A stretch of DNA of 29,517 bases from Azolla pinnata (lineage: Eukaryota > Streptophyta > Polypodiopsida > Salviniales > Salviniaceae): positions 1 to 29,517 of the forward strand of contig JBBBWG010000515.1 of assembly GCA_037176905.1 (NCBI GenBank), read 5' to 3'. This document shows, one piece after another, positions 20,201 to 28,854 of the stretch. Numbering within the stretch: the stretch's first letter is position 1; each line of letters begins with the position of its first letter. Below the pieces are notes generated by a model. It was not told where the DNA came from and made no database searches. It was given only the letters and a program-made list of their open reading frames with translations. A program made the position numbers and the translations under genes.

Positions 20201-22337
20201 TCAAGTGATGCGAATTGCCAGATATCTGCAATAGAGAGGATCCAGGTTGAAATTTTATATAGGAAAGAGTCTTAAGATGTAGCTTTGGTACATGGTTTTA
20301 TCAGACGGGAAATTATATCACATGTTTAGAAGTAAATTACCACATGGTATTTGTCGGAAACTACAATTCTCAAACTCTCCAATATTGGTTGCAAGATCAG
20401 GTAAAGAAATCTTTTCGCTTGAACCCATTGTTAAATTTAGGCTCTCATCAAAGCAATTCATAGGAGAGATTTGGATGAAATCAATAGCGATGCAGTGATC
20501 TGCAGCTTCCTAAACCGGATCAGAAAAAGAGCACTTCTTTTTCATTCGCACATAAAATGCATAGGGATCAATATGTAATCTTTAGAGAGAAGCTCACCAT
20601 CAACATGCTCCTGAACGATTCCATTTTCTCTGTAAAGAGGCTGCTAATCATCACGACCTTTTTGCAGCTGTTCTGAGATCCCCATGAAAGCAATCCATCC
20701 TTTGATAGTATTAACGCTCCAAGGCAAGAGACTGATAGCAAAGATATATATTAGCTTTCTCTACCATGATTAGATTTGAACATGGAAAAAACAGACGTAA
20801 ATGGACGTTTTGATATTAAAGCTCTAAGGACGACATGACACATTAACCTCCAAAACTTGAGACATTTAAGTTTGGAACGAGGATAAATGAAACTTTGACA
20901 AGTTCTCTTTTTTCTGAGGAAACTAGATGTACTGGACGATCTGTGACATGGATTTGAGCTTCAAGGAAATGACCTGCAGCTAATTAGATGTTTTGATTCT
21001 CGATCATCAAAACGCTTCCACCATTGAAGGAATACAAAATTATTGAGTTCAAGGAAATGATGTATATGCATATAGATATGTACGCATCCATCTCATCATG
21101 TTTTCACTTCACGCTAGATGCAAATTTACAAGAAACGGGTTGCCTTTGGAAATCCAGGGTAAGAGTTAAGACCTTGACCACAATGCACTGAAGAAGCTTC
21201 AATCCCTGTGCACGAAATATTGTTCATAGAGTGGAGATTATTCACAGCATGATGGAAGTCTCTGAGATTCAAAGATCCTGATGGCTTGTAGATAACACGA
21301 ATCTGCAGAGATTCAGAAACTTTAAAATAGAAAAAGGAAAACTCCAAGCCACCAATTCAGTGCCTCCTTTACATGTGTAGACATTTATGAATGAAAGTCG
21401 GATAGTAAGGAAGCAGAATACACGGTAATGAGAGAAGGAAGCTTACTTCATATGATGTAGAATCAGGAACGGTTTTATCTATGCCACAGATAGCAATGTT
21501 GATGGAAGCGTTAAATGTGGTACCAGAGGAAACAAGGGGATTAAGATTTCCTGATGTGCGTCTTGATTTGGTTGCATACAAATTCTCCAAATGTAGCAGC
21601 GACTGAGAACAAAGGAAATTTCAGGTACATACTAGTGTATTTCGTGTTCACCATCATCATCTATGAAAGCTCTTAAATGGAAATACATTTGATTTCGTTG
21701 CAACTAGCGGAGTCATACACAGGCGTATATGTGATTTCATTGCCATGATATCTAAGGAATGCATGCAAGATCACGCACAGGACTTTCTTTGGCGTATTGC
21801 CATGTCATCGTGCAGAAGGAATCCATTATCGATCATATATCAGAGAACATATTTGATTTCATTGGCATCGTAGCGAAGGAATCCACGACAAATCATATGC
21901 AGGACTATAATTGATTTCAAGGCCATTATACTTTAGGAGTCCATGAATGATCATACAAAAGCGATATACCTGATTCGATTTCCATCATACCGAAATAATC
22001 CATGCAAGATCAACTACAGAAATACGTTTGGTGTACTGCTGCGTTAGCGCTACAAATGTGTTGCGGAGAAGTCCGAATGCTCAGATTTATACCTATCTGA
22101 GCTCACATGCTTAGAGTCTTGCAGAGTTACATAGAAGAGGATCGGAATATATGCGACTTGAAGATCGTGATCGGAATCAAAGAATGGCCAATCGATTGCG
22201 CATACAAGAGATTTACGGCGAAATAAACGTTGAAACAAAGATGATCGTTTGAGAGAAGGAGCAGGTACCGTAGTGAGGAGCGCGAGGGACGGAGGCGCGA
22301 GGGATGCGAGGTCGAAGACGAAGCACAGCAACCCCAT
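17203..22337 (-). CDS. M1AP-like (meiosis 1 associated protein) homologue, 665 aa, 11 exons
   Basis: Exons in coding order: 22269-22337, 21447-21602, 21179-21302, 20341-20499, 20047-20225, 18884-19145, 18724-18813, 18480-18625, 18291-18395, 18129-18217, 17203-17821. All junctions keep frame; the intron at 18396-18479 is only 84 nt. The protein starts MGLLCFVFDLASLAPP. Recognisable stretches are LRDFHHAVNNL, IWQFASLEKQWFQDML, LRPLHIQLTDIIQPCRTCRC, FGDPYHMVPSSEVDLDD, CYYLLLPAENRTFLVKRI, ENYNPLNHERGLHTKLNWLV. From recall, the YYLLLP...LVKRIAASEE and YNPLNHE parts and their order match vertebrate M1AP, which works with the SHOC1-TEX11-SPO16 crossover complex in mouse meiosis. The last exon is Ser/Thr-rich and probably disordered, with two copies of a 42-residue unit starting SYHDLM (residues about 491 and 533). 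Function in this plant is inferred only. The next-best reading is a conserved plant protein of unknown function. Confidence 0.85.
17500..17742 (-). repeat. Tandem 126-bp coding repeat in the M1AP-like tail
   Basis: Two in-frame copies encode SYHDLM(K/Q)(D/N)AK, a TT(M/A)QGG segment and HTFQSP(E/A)ATH, with 42 residues between equivalent positions (17730 and 17604). Differences include amino-acid replacements and a one-residue length change, so the copies have diverged under a kept reading frame. Confidence 0.9.
21688..22030. repeat. Minisatellite of about 60 bp in intron 1 of the M1AP-like gene
   Basis: About six degenerate units with the pattern TTTGATTTCATTGCCAT, then GAAGGAATCCATG, then GATCAT-CA-AGGA. 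The GATTTC-type anchors fall at 21691, 21733, 21855, 21913 and about 21972, with one weaker unit near 21794; spacing is 58-61 bp after a truncated first unit. Non-coding. Confidence 0.8.
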
Positions 22338-22359
22338 CTCTGCTTTCAAAATGCGCAAA

Positions 22360-23659
22360 TGCAGGCGATGTTTGTGTTACGTATTCTACGGTTTATATAC
22401 GAAGCATTCTGTACATATGTATAAGACCGTCTACGTGTACGCGTACGTACGCAGACGTATACAGACATATCGTATGTATTCTGTATGCAAGCACGCATGA
22501 ATGCACGTATTATATCTCTACATTACCATAATACCCCTCGAAAATACGATCGAGTCTACGTATGTACTTGAAACACTTCTTCTGATATCTTCGATGCGGG
22601 TGTGATGGAATCAACTAGCTCAGCGAGGCCATAGCTCGATTGCAAATTCGGAGATTTCTCCTGGAGAACGATCATCGAAAGAATGAGGAGCTTCGTTGCT
22701 GTGTCACTTAAGCACGTCGAGAATGATCGTGAAGAAGAATGAGGAGCTTCTTTGCATCAATGCAAGTGATGCGCACGAATCCGCGAATTCATGGAACACT
22801 TTGTGGCCCGATTCGATGGTGGTTATGGGGGACATTTTACTTTGTCCAACAACGTCGATGCGACGATCGAAGTAAATCAGTTTTTTTTTTTTAATACGTT
22901 CATGAATCGATCGATCGATCGATGTTGTGAAATGCCGGGGCATCCATCCATACATACATCCATTCATCTTTTGTTTGTTTTCGGCTTGTGCACTCCGAGC
23001 TTTCTTTGCCCCAGCACATGTCTATAGGCTATAGGTTAATCCTCTCAGACTGCCCCTTCATCACCACCACCAACCAAATCACCCATCTGTTGACCTAATC
23101 TGACCGCCACCGACGCGAGTTGCAATTAGCCCATTTCGTTGATCGATCTGATGAGCAACCGATTGAATCGACTGCAAGCAATCGCCTTTCTAAAGACGCT
23201 TTGGTGCAATACATAAATCAAGCCAAGCACCGACTAAATTCATGCTGTATCTATCTATCAGGAAGCAAGCTGGTGTGCCCTGCCACTATCCAATGCAGCG
23301 TCCTGGCCCTTGCTCAAACCCTAAACCATGGTATGCATACATGGTGCCATAACTGTAAGATGATTTGACGTAGCTTGGCAGGGCGCTTCTTGGTTGGCTT
23401 GATGAACAGCTAGCTATCTATCTACCACAATTTCCATTTCGCGACGTTCCATGAGCTTTCAAAAGAGGAGAAAGAGAGAGAGAGAGAGAGCGCTGTACCA
23501 GCAGACAAAAAAGCTTCCAAAAACTGTGCTTGCGCACAGGCTGAAGAGATGAATTGTTGTGGTTTTGCCCATTCGCATACATCCATGTGACGCAGACGGC
23601 CTCGTCTTCTTCGTCTTCTTTTATCTTCATCTCCGTCTTCTTCTTCGTCTTCTGCAGCT

Positions 23660-23698
<39 letters not shown>

Positions 23699-24060
23699 CA
23701 CAGAAACAGAGAAGAGGGCGCGCGCTCCGACGCAAGTGCATGTTGACGAAGCAGTTTTGAAACGATCTACGGACTCTTCTTCTTTTCTCAAAAGAAGACG
23801 AAGACGAAGACGAAGACGAAGAAGAAGGAATGCATCTTTACATTGTTATTCTGATTATTTTAATAATAATAATAATAATAACAATAAAGCCATTTTTTAC
23901 TTGAAAAATGCTTTGGTTTTGCAAATACGTGTGTGGAAAAAATAAATACATGTACATGAGGCGTACGTACATACAGCCGCGGCTACGGTCGATAAATACA
24001 AAAAAGCAAAGGCAAAACGCGAGAATACAAACGTAAATATAAATACGAGAGTAATTCATA
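22360..24060. other. Intergenic region with microsatellites, no gene recognised
   Basis: Upstream of the M1AP-like gene is a stretch rich in ACGTAC/GTATAC words (about 22410-22560). Further on are a T12 run with (ATCG)n near 22880-22922, a GA tract near 23468-23490, a long (GA)n at 23662-23697, GAAGAC repeats at about 23796-23828 and (AAT)n near 23860-23882. The small frames are low-complexity translations of these tracts. Confidence 0.6.
23662..23697. repeat. (GA)18 dinucleotide microsatellite
   Basis: Uninterrupted GA repeat, flanked on the left by CTTCGTCTT-type pyrimidine sequence and on the right by GC-rich sequence. It could be part of a GAGA-type promoter or leader, but no linked coding exon was found. 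Confidence 0.9.
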
Positions 24061-24111
24061 TCGGCATTTATTTGGGATGTGGTGGTTTAATTTGGGCGGG
24101 TCGGTTTCACA

Positions 24112-25191
24112 CTAGAGGAAGAAGACGATCCGGTCCCTGTCCGCGCGCGACGAGCGGCGGCGGCGGTCCACGAGGCCGCCGGAGGGCTTGACGGCGCCGT
24201 CATCCGCCGCCGTCAGCGGCAGCGGCGCCGCCGTCAGCGCCGCCGTCAGGAACCGGTTCCCCGCCACCAGCGCCGCCGCCTCCTCCGCCCTCTTCTTCCT
24301 CATCACAATCCTCCTCTTCTCCTTCTCCTTCTCCTTCTCCTTCTCCTTCTTCTCCTTCTTCTCTCCTTCTCCTCCCAGCTGCTGCTTCTCCTTCTCCTCC
24401 TCCTCCCCCTCCCCCTCCTTCTTCTTCCTCCTCTTCTTCCTCTTCGTTACCTCCATCTCCGCCCCCCCTCCTCCTCCTCCTCCTTCTACCCTCTCGTAGT
24501 AGTAGCTCCCGTAGCACGACGACGTCGAGTGCCTCCTCGACACCATCTCGTAATTCCTCCCCCCTTCCGCCCCTCTCCATTCCTCCTCCTCCTCCTCCTC
24601 CTCCTCCCCCGCCATCGCCACCGTGTGGAAGCTCCTCCTTCTCCTCCTCCTCCTCCTCCTTCTCCTCCTCCCCCTCATCATCATCATCATCCTCCTCTTC
24701 CCACCCCCATCATCATCGCCCTCCCCCGCTTCCCCCACCTCCTCCGCCTTCGCCCCGCCTCCGCCATCGCCCCCCACACCACCGCCTTTCCTTGCTGATG
24801 ATCCCCTTCCCACCGCATTACTCGTGCACGCGCCTTCCTCGCCCCCTCCTCCCCCTCTCCAGTCTCTCCTTCTGCTGCTGCTGCTGCTGCTGCTGCCGCT
24901 GCTCCTGCTGCTCCTCCTGCTGCTGCTGCTACTCACGCCGGACGCCCACCGCCTGCCTGCTGCCGCCTCCACGCCTCCCTTCGCCCTCCTGCCCGGCAAG
25001 TACTTCCTCGCCTTCACGCTCACGAACAGCCTGCACAGCGCCGGCGCCCTGCAGCCCACGGACCAGGTCTGCATGTAGCCCTTCCAGCTTATGAACGGGG
25101 CTGGGAACGGAGATGGAGGTGGAGATGGAGGTGGAGAGAGCGATGGAAATGGTGGACCTCCTCGTCTCGCCTTCTCCCTGCCGCCGATCAT
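24112..25191 (-). CDS. Possible low-complexity basic/acidic protein, 359-aa ORF
   Basis: The ORF is long and GC-rich on the minus strand and ends with TAG. Ordered-looking parts are residues 34-70 (SWKGYMQTWSVGCRAPALCR through LFVSVKARKYLPG) and 214-235 (YEMVSRRHSTSSCYGSYYYE). The remainder is low-complexity: Pro-rich N-terminus, Ser/Arg-rich 85-110, Gly-rich 112-165, an Arg run (175-186), a Glu run (196-204), and a Lys/Glu helix at 250-300 followed by AAALVAGNRFLTAAL. The Arg and Glu runs come from the same TCC/CTC-type tracts read in frame, so part of the openness is forced by composition. The two ordered patches and the conventional C-terminal tail argue for a real gene, but I do not recognise the family. 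The start may be further in, for example Met40. Confidence 0.45.
   Translation of the reverse strand: MIGGREKARRGGPPFPSLSPPPSPPPSPFPAPFISWKGYMQTWSVGCRAPALCRLFVSVKARKYLPGRRAKGGVEAAAGRRWASGVSSSSSRRSSRSSGSSSSSSSRRRDWRGGGGGEEGACTSNAVGRGSSARKGGGVGGDGGGGAKAEEVGEAGEGDDDGGGKRRMMMMMRGRRRRRRRRRRRRSFHTVAMAGEEEEEEEEEWRGAEGGRNYEMVSRRHSTSSCYGSYYYERVEGGGGGGGAEMEVTKRKKRRKKKEGEGEEEEKEKQQLGGEGEKKEKKEKEKEKEKEKRRIVMRKKRAEEAAALVAGNRFLTAALTAAPLPLTAADDGAVKPSGGLVDRRRRSSRADRDRIVFFL
24290..24715. repeat. Long polypyrimidine (plus) / polypurine (minus) tract
   Basis: About 420 bp are strongly pyrimidine-biased on the plus strand, made of TTCTCC, CTCCTT, TCCTCC and CATCAT units. Several sub-tracts are near-pure for 40 bp or more. 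Such mirror-like homopurine DNA can form triplexes (general knowledge). It lies within the low-complexity ORF. Confidence 0.8.
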
Positions 25192-25344
25192 CTTCTCCCT
25201 GCCGCCTTCTCCCCCAAGGAGCTATGGAAAGCGAGGCGAGACGCAGCCAATCGGGCAATGCAGGGAAAAGAGGTGGAAGCTCGGCCGCGGTCCTCTCTCT
25301 GCGTGTGTATCTGCAGAGATGGTAAGGATGATGTTGATGATGGC

Positions 25345-25600
25345 GAAGAAGAAAGAAGAAGAAGAAGAAGAAGAAGAAGAAGAAGAAGAAGAAGACGGTT
25401 TCACACGGGGGCGGACAGAAGGGGGGGTGCAAAAGAATGTTGATAATGACGACGAAGAAAGAAGAAGAAGAAGAAGAGGACGGTTTCACACGGGGGCGGA
25501 CAAAAGGGGGTCCCAAAGAATGTTCATGAAAGAAGAAGAAGAAGAAGAAGAAGAAGATGGTTTCACACCGGGGCGGACAGAAGGGCGGTCCAAAGAGAAC
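25345..25600. repeat. Three-copy composite repeat: (GAA)n + GGTTTCACAC block
   Basis: Each copy is a GAA tract followed by GA(C/T)GGTTTCACAC, then GGGGCGGACA, AAGGG and CCAAAG. The GAYGG anchors are at about 25394, 25479 and 25556, periods 85 and 77. The second and third junctions also share AAGAATGTT. This lies upstream of the minus-strand ORF at 24112-25191. The 11-mer CGGTTTCACAC also occurs once near that ORF's stop (about 24101). Confidence 0.9.
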
Positions 25601-25660
25601 TTACCCCACGGTAAAACATAACAAGGAACAGTTCAGAGGCTCCATTTTGCTGCTGGCTTT

Positions 25661-25740
25661 CACCGGTTTAATTAATTAATCACCTGTTTAATTAATTAAT
25701 CTCCAGTTTAATTAATTAATCACCAGTTTAATTAATTAAT
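25661..25740. repeat. Four 20-bp units of CACC(A/G/T)GTTTAATTAATTAAT
   Basis: Four back-to-back 20-bp units with no length variation; only the first few bases vary (CACCGG, CACCTG, CTCCAG, CACCAG). Each unit has the self-complementary TTAATTAATTAA core, a typical AT-rich homeodomain or AT-hook type target (general knowledge). The spacing of two helical turns per unit puts all cores on nearly the same face of the DNA. Confidence 0.95.
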
Positions 25741-26553
25741 CCGACGGGTGCACACCGACGACAAGAAAACCCAGAATGCATCGTCGTCGAGCCCCCCAAC
25801 CTAAATAACGCTCGACGATTCCGCAACCTTCTTCGCGCTGCAAATTGTCGGAACATTTTGTTCGATTTTCGCTTGCCGAGTTTGCATCGGCCTCAAAGAC
25901 TCTTTCGCATGCTAATAATACACTCGACGCATCTTAACATCCTCTGCTCAGAAAGCAACAGCTGCTTTTCCTTCCAATGCACCGTACGCTTGACAGAAAT
26001 TTATCTGTATTTTGTCTGCTTGCTTCTGGTCCATGGTTGGTACGGTTTTGCGGCCAAAGCCAGGCGAACTATGTCTGGCAGCTAGAACACAAAGGGGAAA
26101 AACGTAGCTCTGCGGTTCCAAACAAGATGACTTTCCCAAACTCGATGGGGTTCCAAAACAGGATCTGACTTCCCCAAACTAGCAACTGCCGGACATAGTT
26201 GTATGCAGCCAGCCACCTCTTCTGTTGTGAATCCCTTCCCATATACATGTTTAATTAGCTCATCACCAAGCCGATGTTTCCATGATCTCGCAAAGCTCAG
26301 TCTCAGAGAACCAATGGCTCATCGAAAGTCACCCATGTTTGGTGAGAAACAGAAGCCCAAAATGCAGTGGAAAAAATCTTACAACCCCGAACTCCTTCCA
26401 AAGCGACAAGCAAGAGCCTCTGTCGAGAAGCACGAAGTTTCGCAGCTCGCATCATTACCGATCGAAGCAAAAGATTGTCGACAACCATATGGACAGGCTT
26501 AGACTAATATCGGGCACACGACAAATTGCAATGGCAAATCTGACAAAATACAT
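25741..26553. other. Intergenic region, no convincing gene
   Basis: The frames on both strands are short and of mixed composition. A minus-strand stretch near 26150-26290 reads GDELIKHVYGKGFTTEEVAG and looks protein-like, but it has no recognised family, start or splice context. I leave it unannotated as a gene. Confidence 0.4.
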
Positions 26554-26772
26554 CCATTGATTGTACCTCGGAGCATCGTCCGGGTAGCCCTGCTATTCTG
26601 TTCCAGTGCCCCCGCCGCACGATGATTCTTCTGCATACCGTCTGAAGCTCTTCATCATGTGCTTATCGTAGCATTGGAACTCTCCTACCCCTGGAAACTC
26701 CCAAAGCCCCGTTCCCGCCCTATACGCGGGGTAGCGAAGCTCGCCATTTGGACTGAGCCCCATGATGACCTC
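26554..26772 (-). pseudogene. Orphan beta-amylase exon with premature stop
   Basis: Reading from an acceptor-like TATCAG|GAGGTC at 26772, the frame gives [17 protein letters not shown], then [17 protein letters not shown]. These are signatures of plant beta-amylases (glycosyl hydrolase family 14; family form roughly GLGPxGELRYPSY...[13 protein letters not shown]). After GGGTGTE a TAG stop occurs (26593-26595). The same frame then continues QGYPDDAPRYNQW, matching the family's PHDAGxYNQWP segment, so homology crosses the stop. No exons for the catalytic glutamates or for the N- and C-terminal parts were found nearby on the minus strand. I read it as a pseudogene fragment. An alternative is an exon of a gene with very large introns and a sequencing error at the TAG. 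Confidence 0.85.
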
Positions 26773-26779
26773 CTGATAG

Positions 26780-27690
26780 ATGTAATGAAAAACAAAAAGC
26801 GTTTAAACCGGCTGAAAGGCTCCCGAGTGAGTTAAACCGAGTCGCTAAGAAGCTCGAGTGGAGAGCCGAGCCCAAACCTGAAACCGGTTTAACGAATCTC
26901 GATTAGCTTGAGCCGAGTCGAGCCAAGCCGATTAGGTTAAACCCCCGTTAAACAGCTCAGATCCGGTTCTCAAGCCGCGAGCCGTTGCCCGATGCGTAGG
27001 TGAATTCTGGCAACCGCGACTTTTACCGCGACTTTTACTGCAATCTGTCAACTTAGCTGATCAATCAAACAACCAACATAATCCCTTCCAACAGATGCGA
27101 CTGGATTCACATGGCAAATAGATTTTGAGCACTATCCACAAACATCCCCAATTTGATGCAACTGCATCACTGATGATCCCGAATCAATGCAAGATTGAGA
27201 ATTTACATTTTCACATGCAATATCCACATTTCCTTGCTCTAGATGGAGTTGATTCGCGATGCAGGCCTTGGTTTGTACACAATGAGCAAACAAAACGACC
27301 ACATATTACGGATTGTTGTTGTTCTAACAACCGGCTGTGAATGGAAAACGACCACATATGGAATTATTGTTGTTGTTCTTTCTAACCATTGATTCTGAAT
27401 GGGGAAAAAACAAATCACATGTGGATCTCCCATCTTTCTACTGTATGATTGACTCGGAATATAGATCGAAACAAAATTCTCACCACCAGAAGAACCAAAT
27501 ACATAAGTTTTCTGCAGCTGCTGAAACGATGAAACGTGAAATTCGATTTTCTATTGCGCGCCTAAAGCTGTCAGGTAGATTCCGAGATCAACGAAGCCTA
27601 ATGTAGGTACACAAGGCTTTGTTGTGAATCACCAGAAAATCCAATCTCTCCATGATCATAATCATCCTTATATTCTTACTAAACAGCAGC
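26780..27690. other. Intergenic sequence with short duplications
   Basis: 26815-26990 is built from AGCCGAGTCGAGCC/AACCGG-like words, reminiscent of dispersed plant repeats but without ends that define an element. 27285-27400 has a roughly 60-bp tandem duplication with ACGACCACATAT and TTGTTGTTCT anchors. No gene is recognised. Confidence 0.5.
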
Positions 27691-27693
27691 ACA

Positions 27694-28070
27694 TCACGAT
27701 GAAGGAGGATTAGACGGATCAAAGCATACGTTACTTTTGAAGTTGATGTCGGGATCCGATCCATCTTGCGGGGAATCAGATGAGAACTGGAGGCCGTTGC
27801 TTCCGGAGGTACTATCACCGTGGCGCCCAGAACTGGCTGACGCAACGAGTACATTCGAGTTACGAGCGCTGTGGCGATGGTGGAGAAGAAGGAGATCAGG
27901 AGCACGGTTACGCTGACTACAACTGGAGGCCCAGCTGCTTAAGCTGCTGGGTTTCCGATGCCGACTCCTCTTCTTCCCGCGGCACGATCTCTTCAGCTGG
28001 ATCAGAACCATGATGGGGGGAGTAAGCGTACGCAGAGAAGGACAGAGGGGAGAGGGCGAGAGGCGAAGCC
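27694..28070 (-). CDS. Weak small-gene candidate with competing frames
   Basis: Two readings look protein-like. Frame one starts at an ATG at about 28068-28070: MASPLALSPLSFSAYAYSPH, then an acidic PAEEIVPREEEE segment, stopping at TAG after QLKQLGLQL. The adjacent frame then gives a hydrophobic VVVSVTVLLISFFSTIATAL helix followed by TRMYSLRQPVLGATV. A single-base difference would join them into a small membrane protein of about 100 aa. A third frame stays open to 27694 but is Ser/Arg-rich and not convincing. The likely 5' leader holds the (CTT)n / GAA tract at 28106-28152. Function unknown. Confidence 0.35.
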
Positions 28071-28105
28071 ATCGCTGGCGTGGTCTGAAGCAGAGAAACG
28101 TGCCT

Positions 28106-28152
28106 TCGTCCTCTTCTTCTTCTTCTTCTTCTTCTTCTTCTTCTTCTTCTTC
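28106..28152. repeat. (CTT)n / (GAA)n trinucleotide microsatellite
   Basis: About 15 CTT triplets on the plus strand. Read on the minus strand in one frame it gives a poly-Glu run inside a fortuitous ORF. Confidence 0.9.
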
Positions 28153-28854
28153 GTCATCGTTCATCTTTTGAATACAAACAGAACAAAAAAATATCAGGGC
28201 CGCTTTCACAGTCAGCATAGGATAAAATACGTATACGCTCCGGATGCGTATAAAAGCAGGCGTACAAATACGCGTACAATACCGTGCTCGGGGGGCTAGA
28301 ATACATGGGTAGACCATGTCGTATAAGACGTGGAGCATTCTGGTAGCAGCAGTTTCGAACGTACACGTCGGATATACGTCGTATATACTGTCTACGGGTA
28401 GCGTTCCGGGCAATCGCACCTCGGAAACGTAGTAGAATCGATGTCGCAGAGCCGTACTTCGTACACGACGTACGTATCCTGTGTAATCCGTAGTTTATCG
28501 TTTCGTCGTGTTTTTGTCCCTGCCATTTAGTTGTTATCAGAATCTCTCACGAGTCCTCTCAACGACAAGCATGAACTATATATATTGTCAAACAAGGAAA
28601 ACCAGCTCGGGCAGTTGCTGCTGAGCTGAGATGAGCATTGCTTGACAAGCTAAAGTTGATTACAAATGGACTTGTCTGCTGGAATCCTGAATCCTAAACC
28701 CTTAAAACCTGGATCGCGGGACGCTTCAGTCGCTTCTTGTTGGGTGCTGAACAGGAGCCTGACAAGCTCGACTTGATTATTGGTGGAGTTATCCGTTAGA
28801 ACAGGAAAACCCTAGATCGAGAACTTCCTTGAATCCATAAGCACAAACCCTAAA

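Noticed and set aside
23554-23945. Ser- and Arg-rich plus-strand ORFs
   Set aside because: They are translations of TCTTCG, GA, GAAGAC and AAT tracts.
26150-26290. Protein-like minus-strand stretch GDELIKHVYGKGFTTEEVAG as another beta-amylase exon
   Set aside because: It does not match any beta-amylase segment I know and has no clear splice sites; left unassigned.
26815-26990. AGCCGAGTCGAGCC-rich stretch as a transposon
   Set aside because: No terminal repeats, target-site duplication or coding remnant could be identified.
27694-28419. 241-aa minus-strand ORF with a poly-Glu run
   Set aside because: The openness depends on the CTT microsatellite, and the part before it has no protein-like character; only the 3' portion is kept as a weak candidate.
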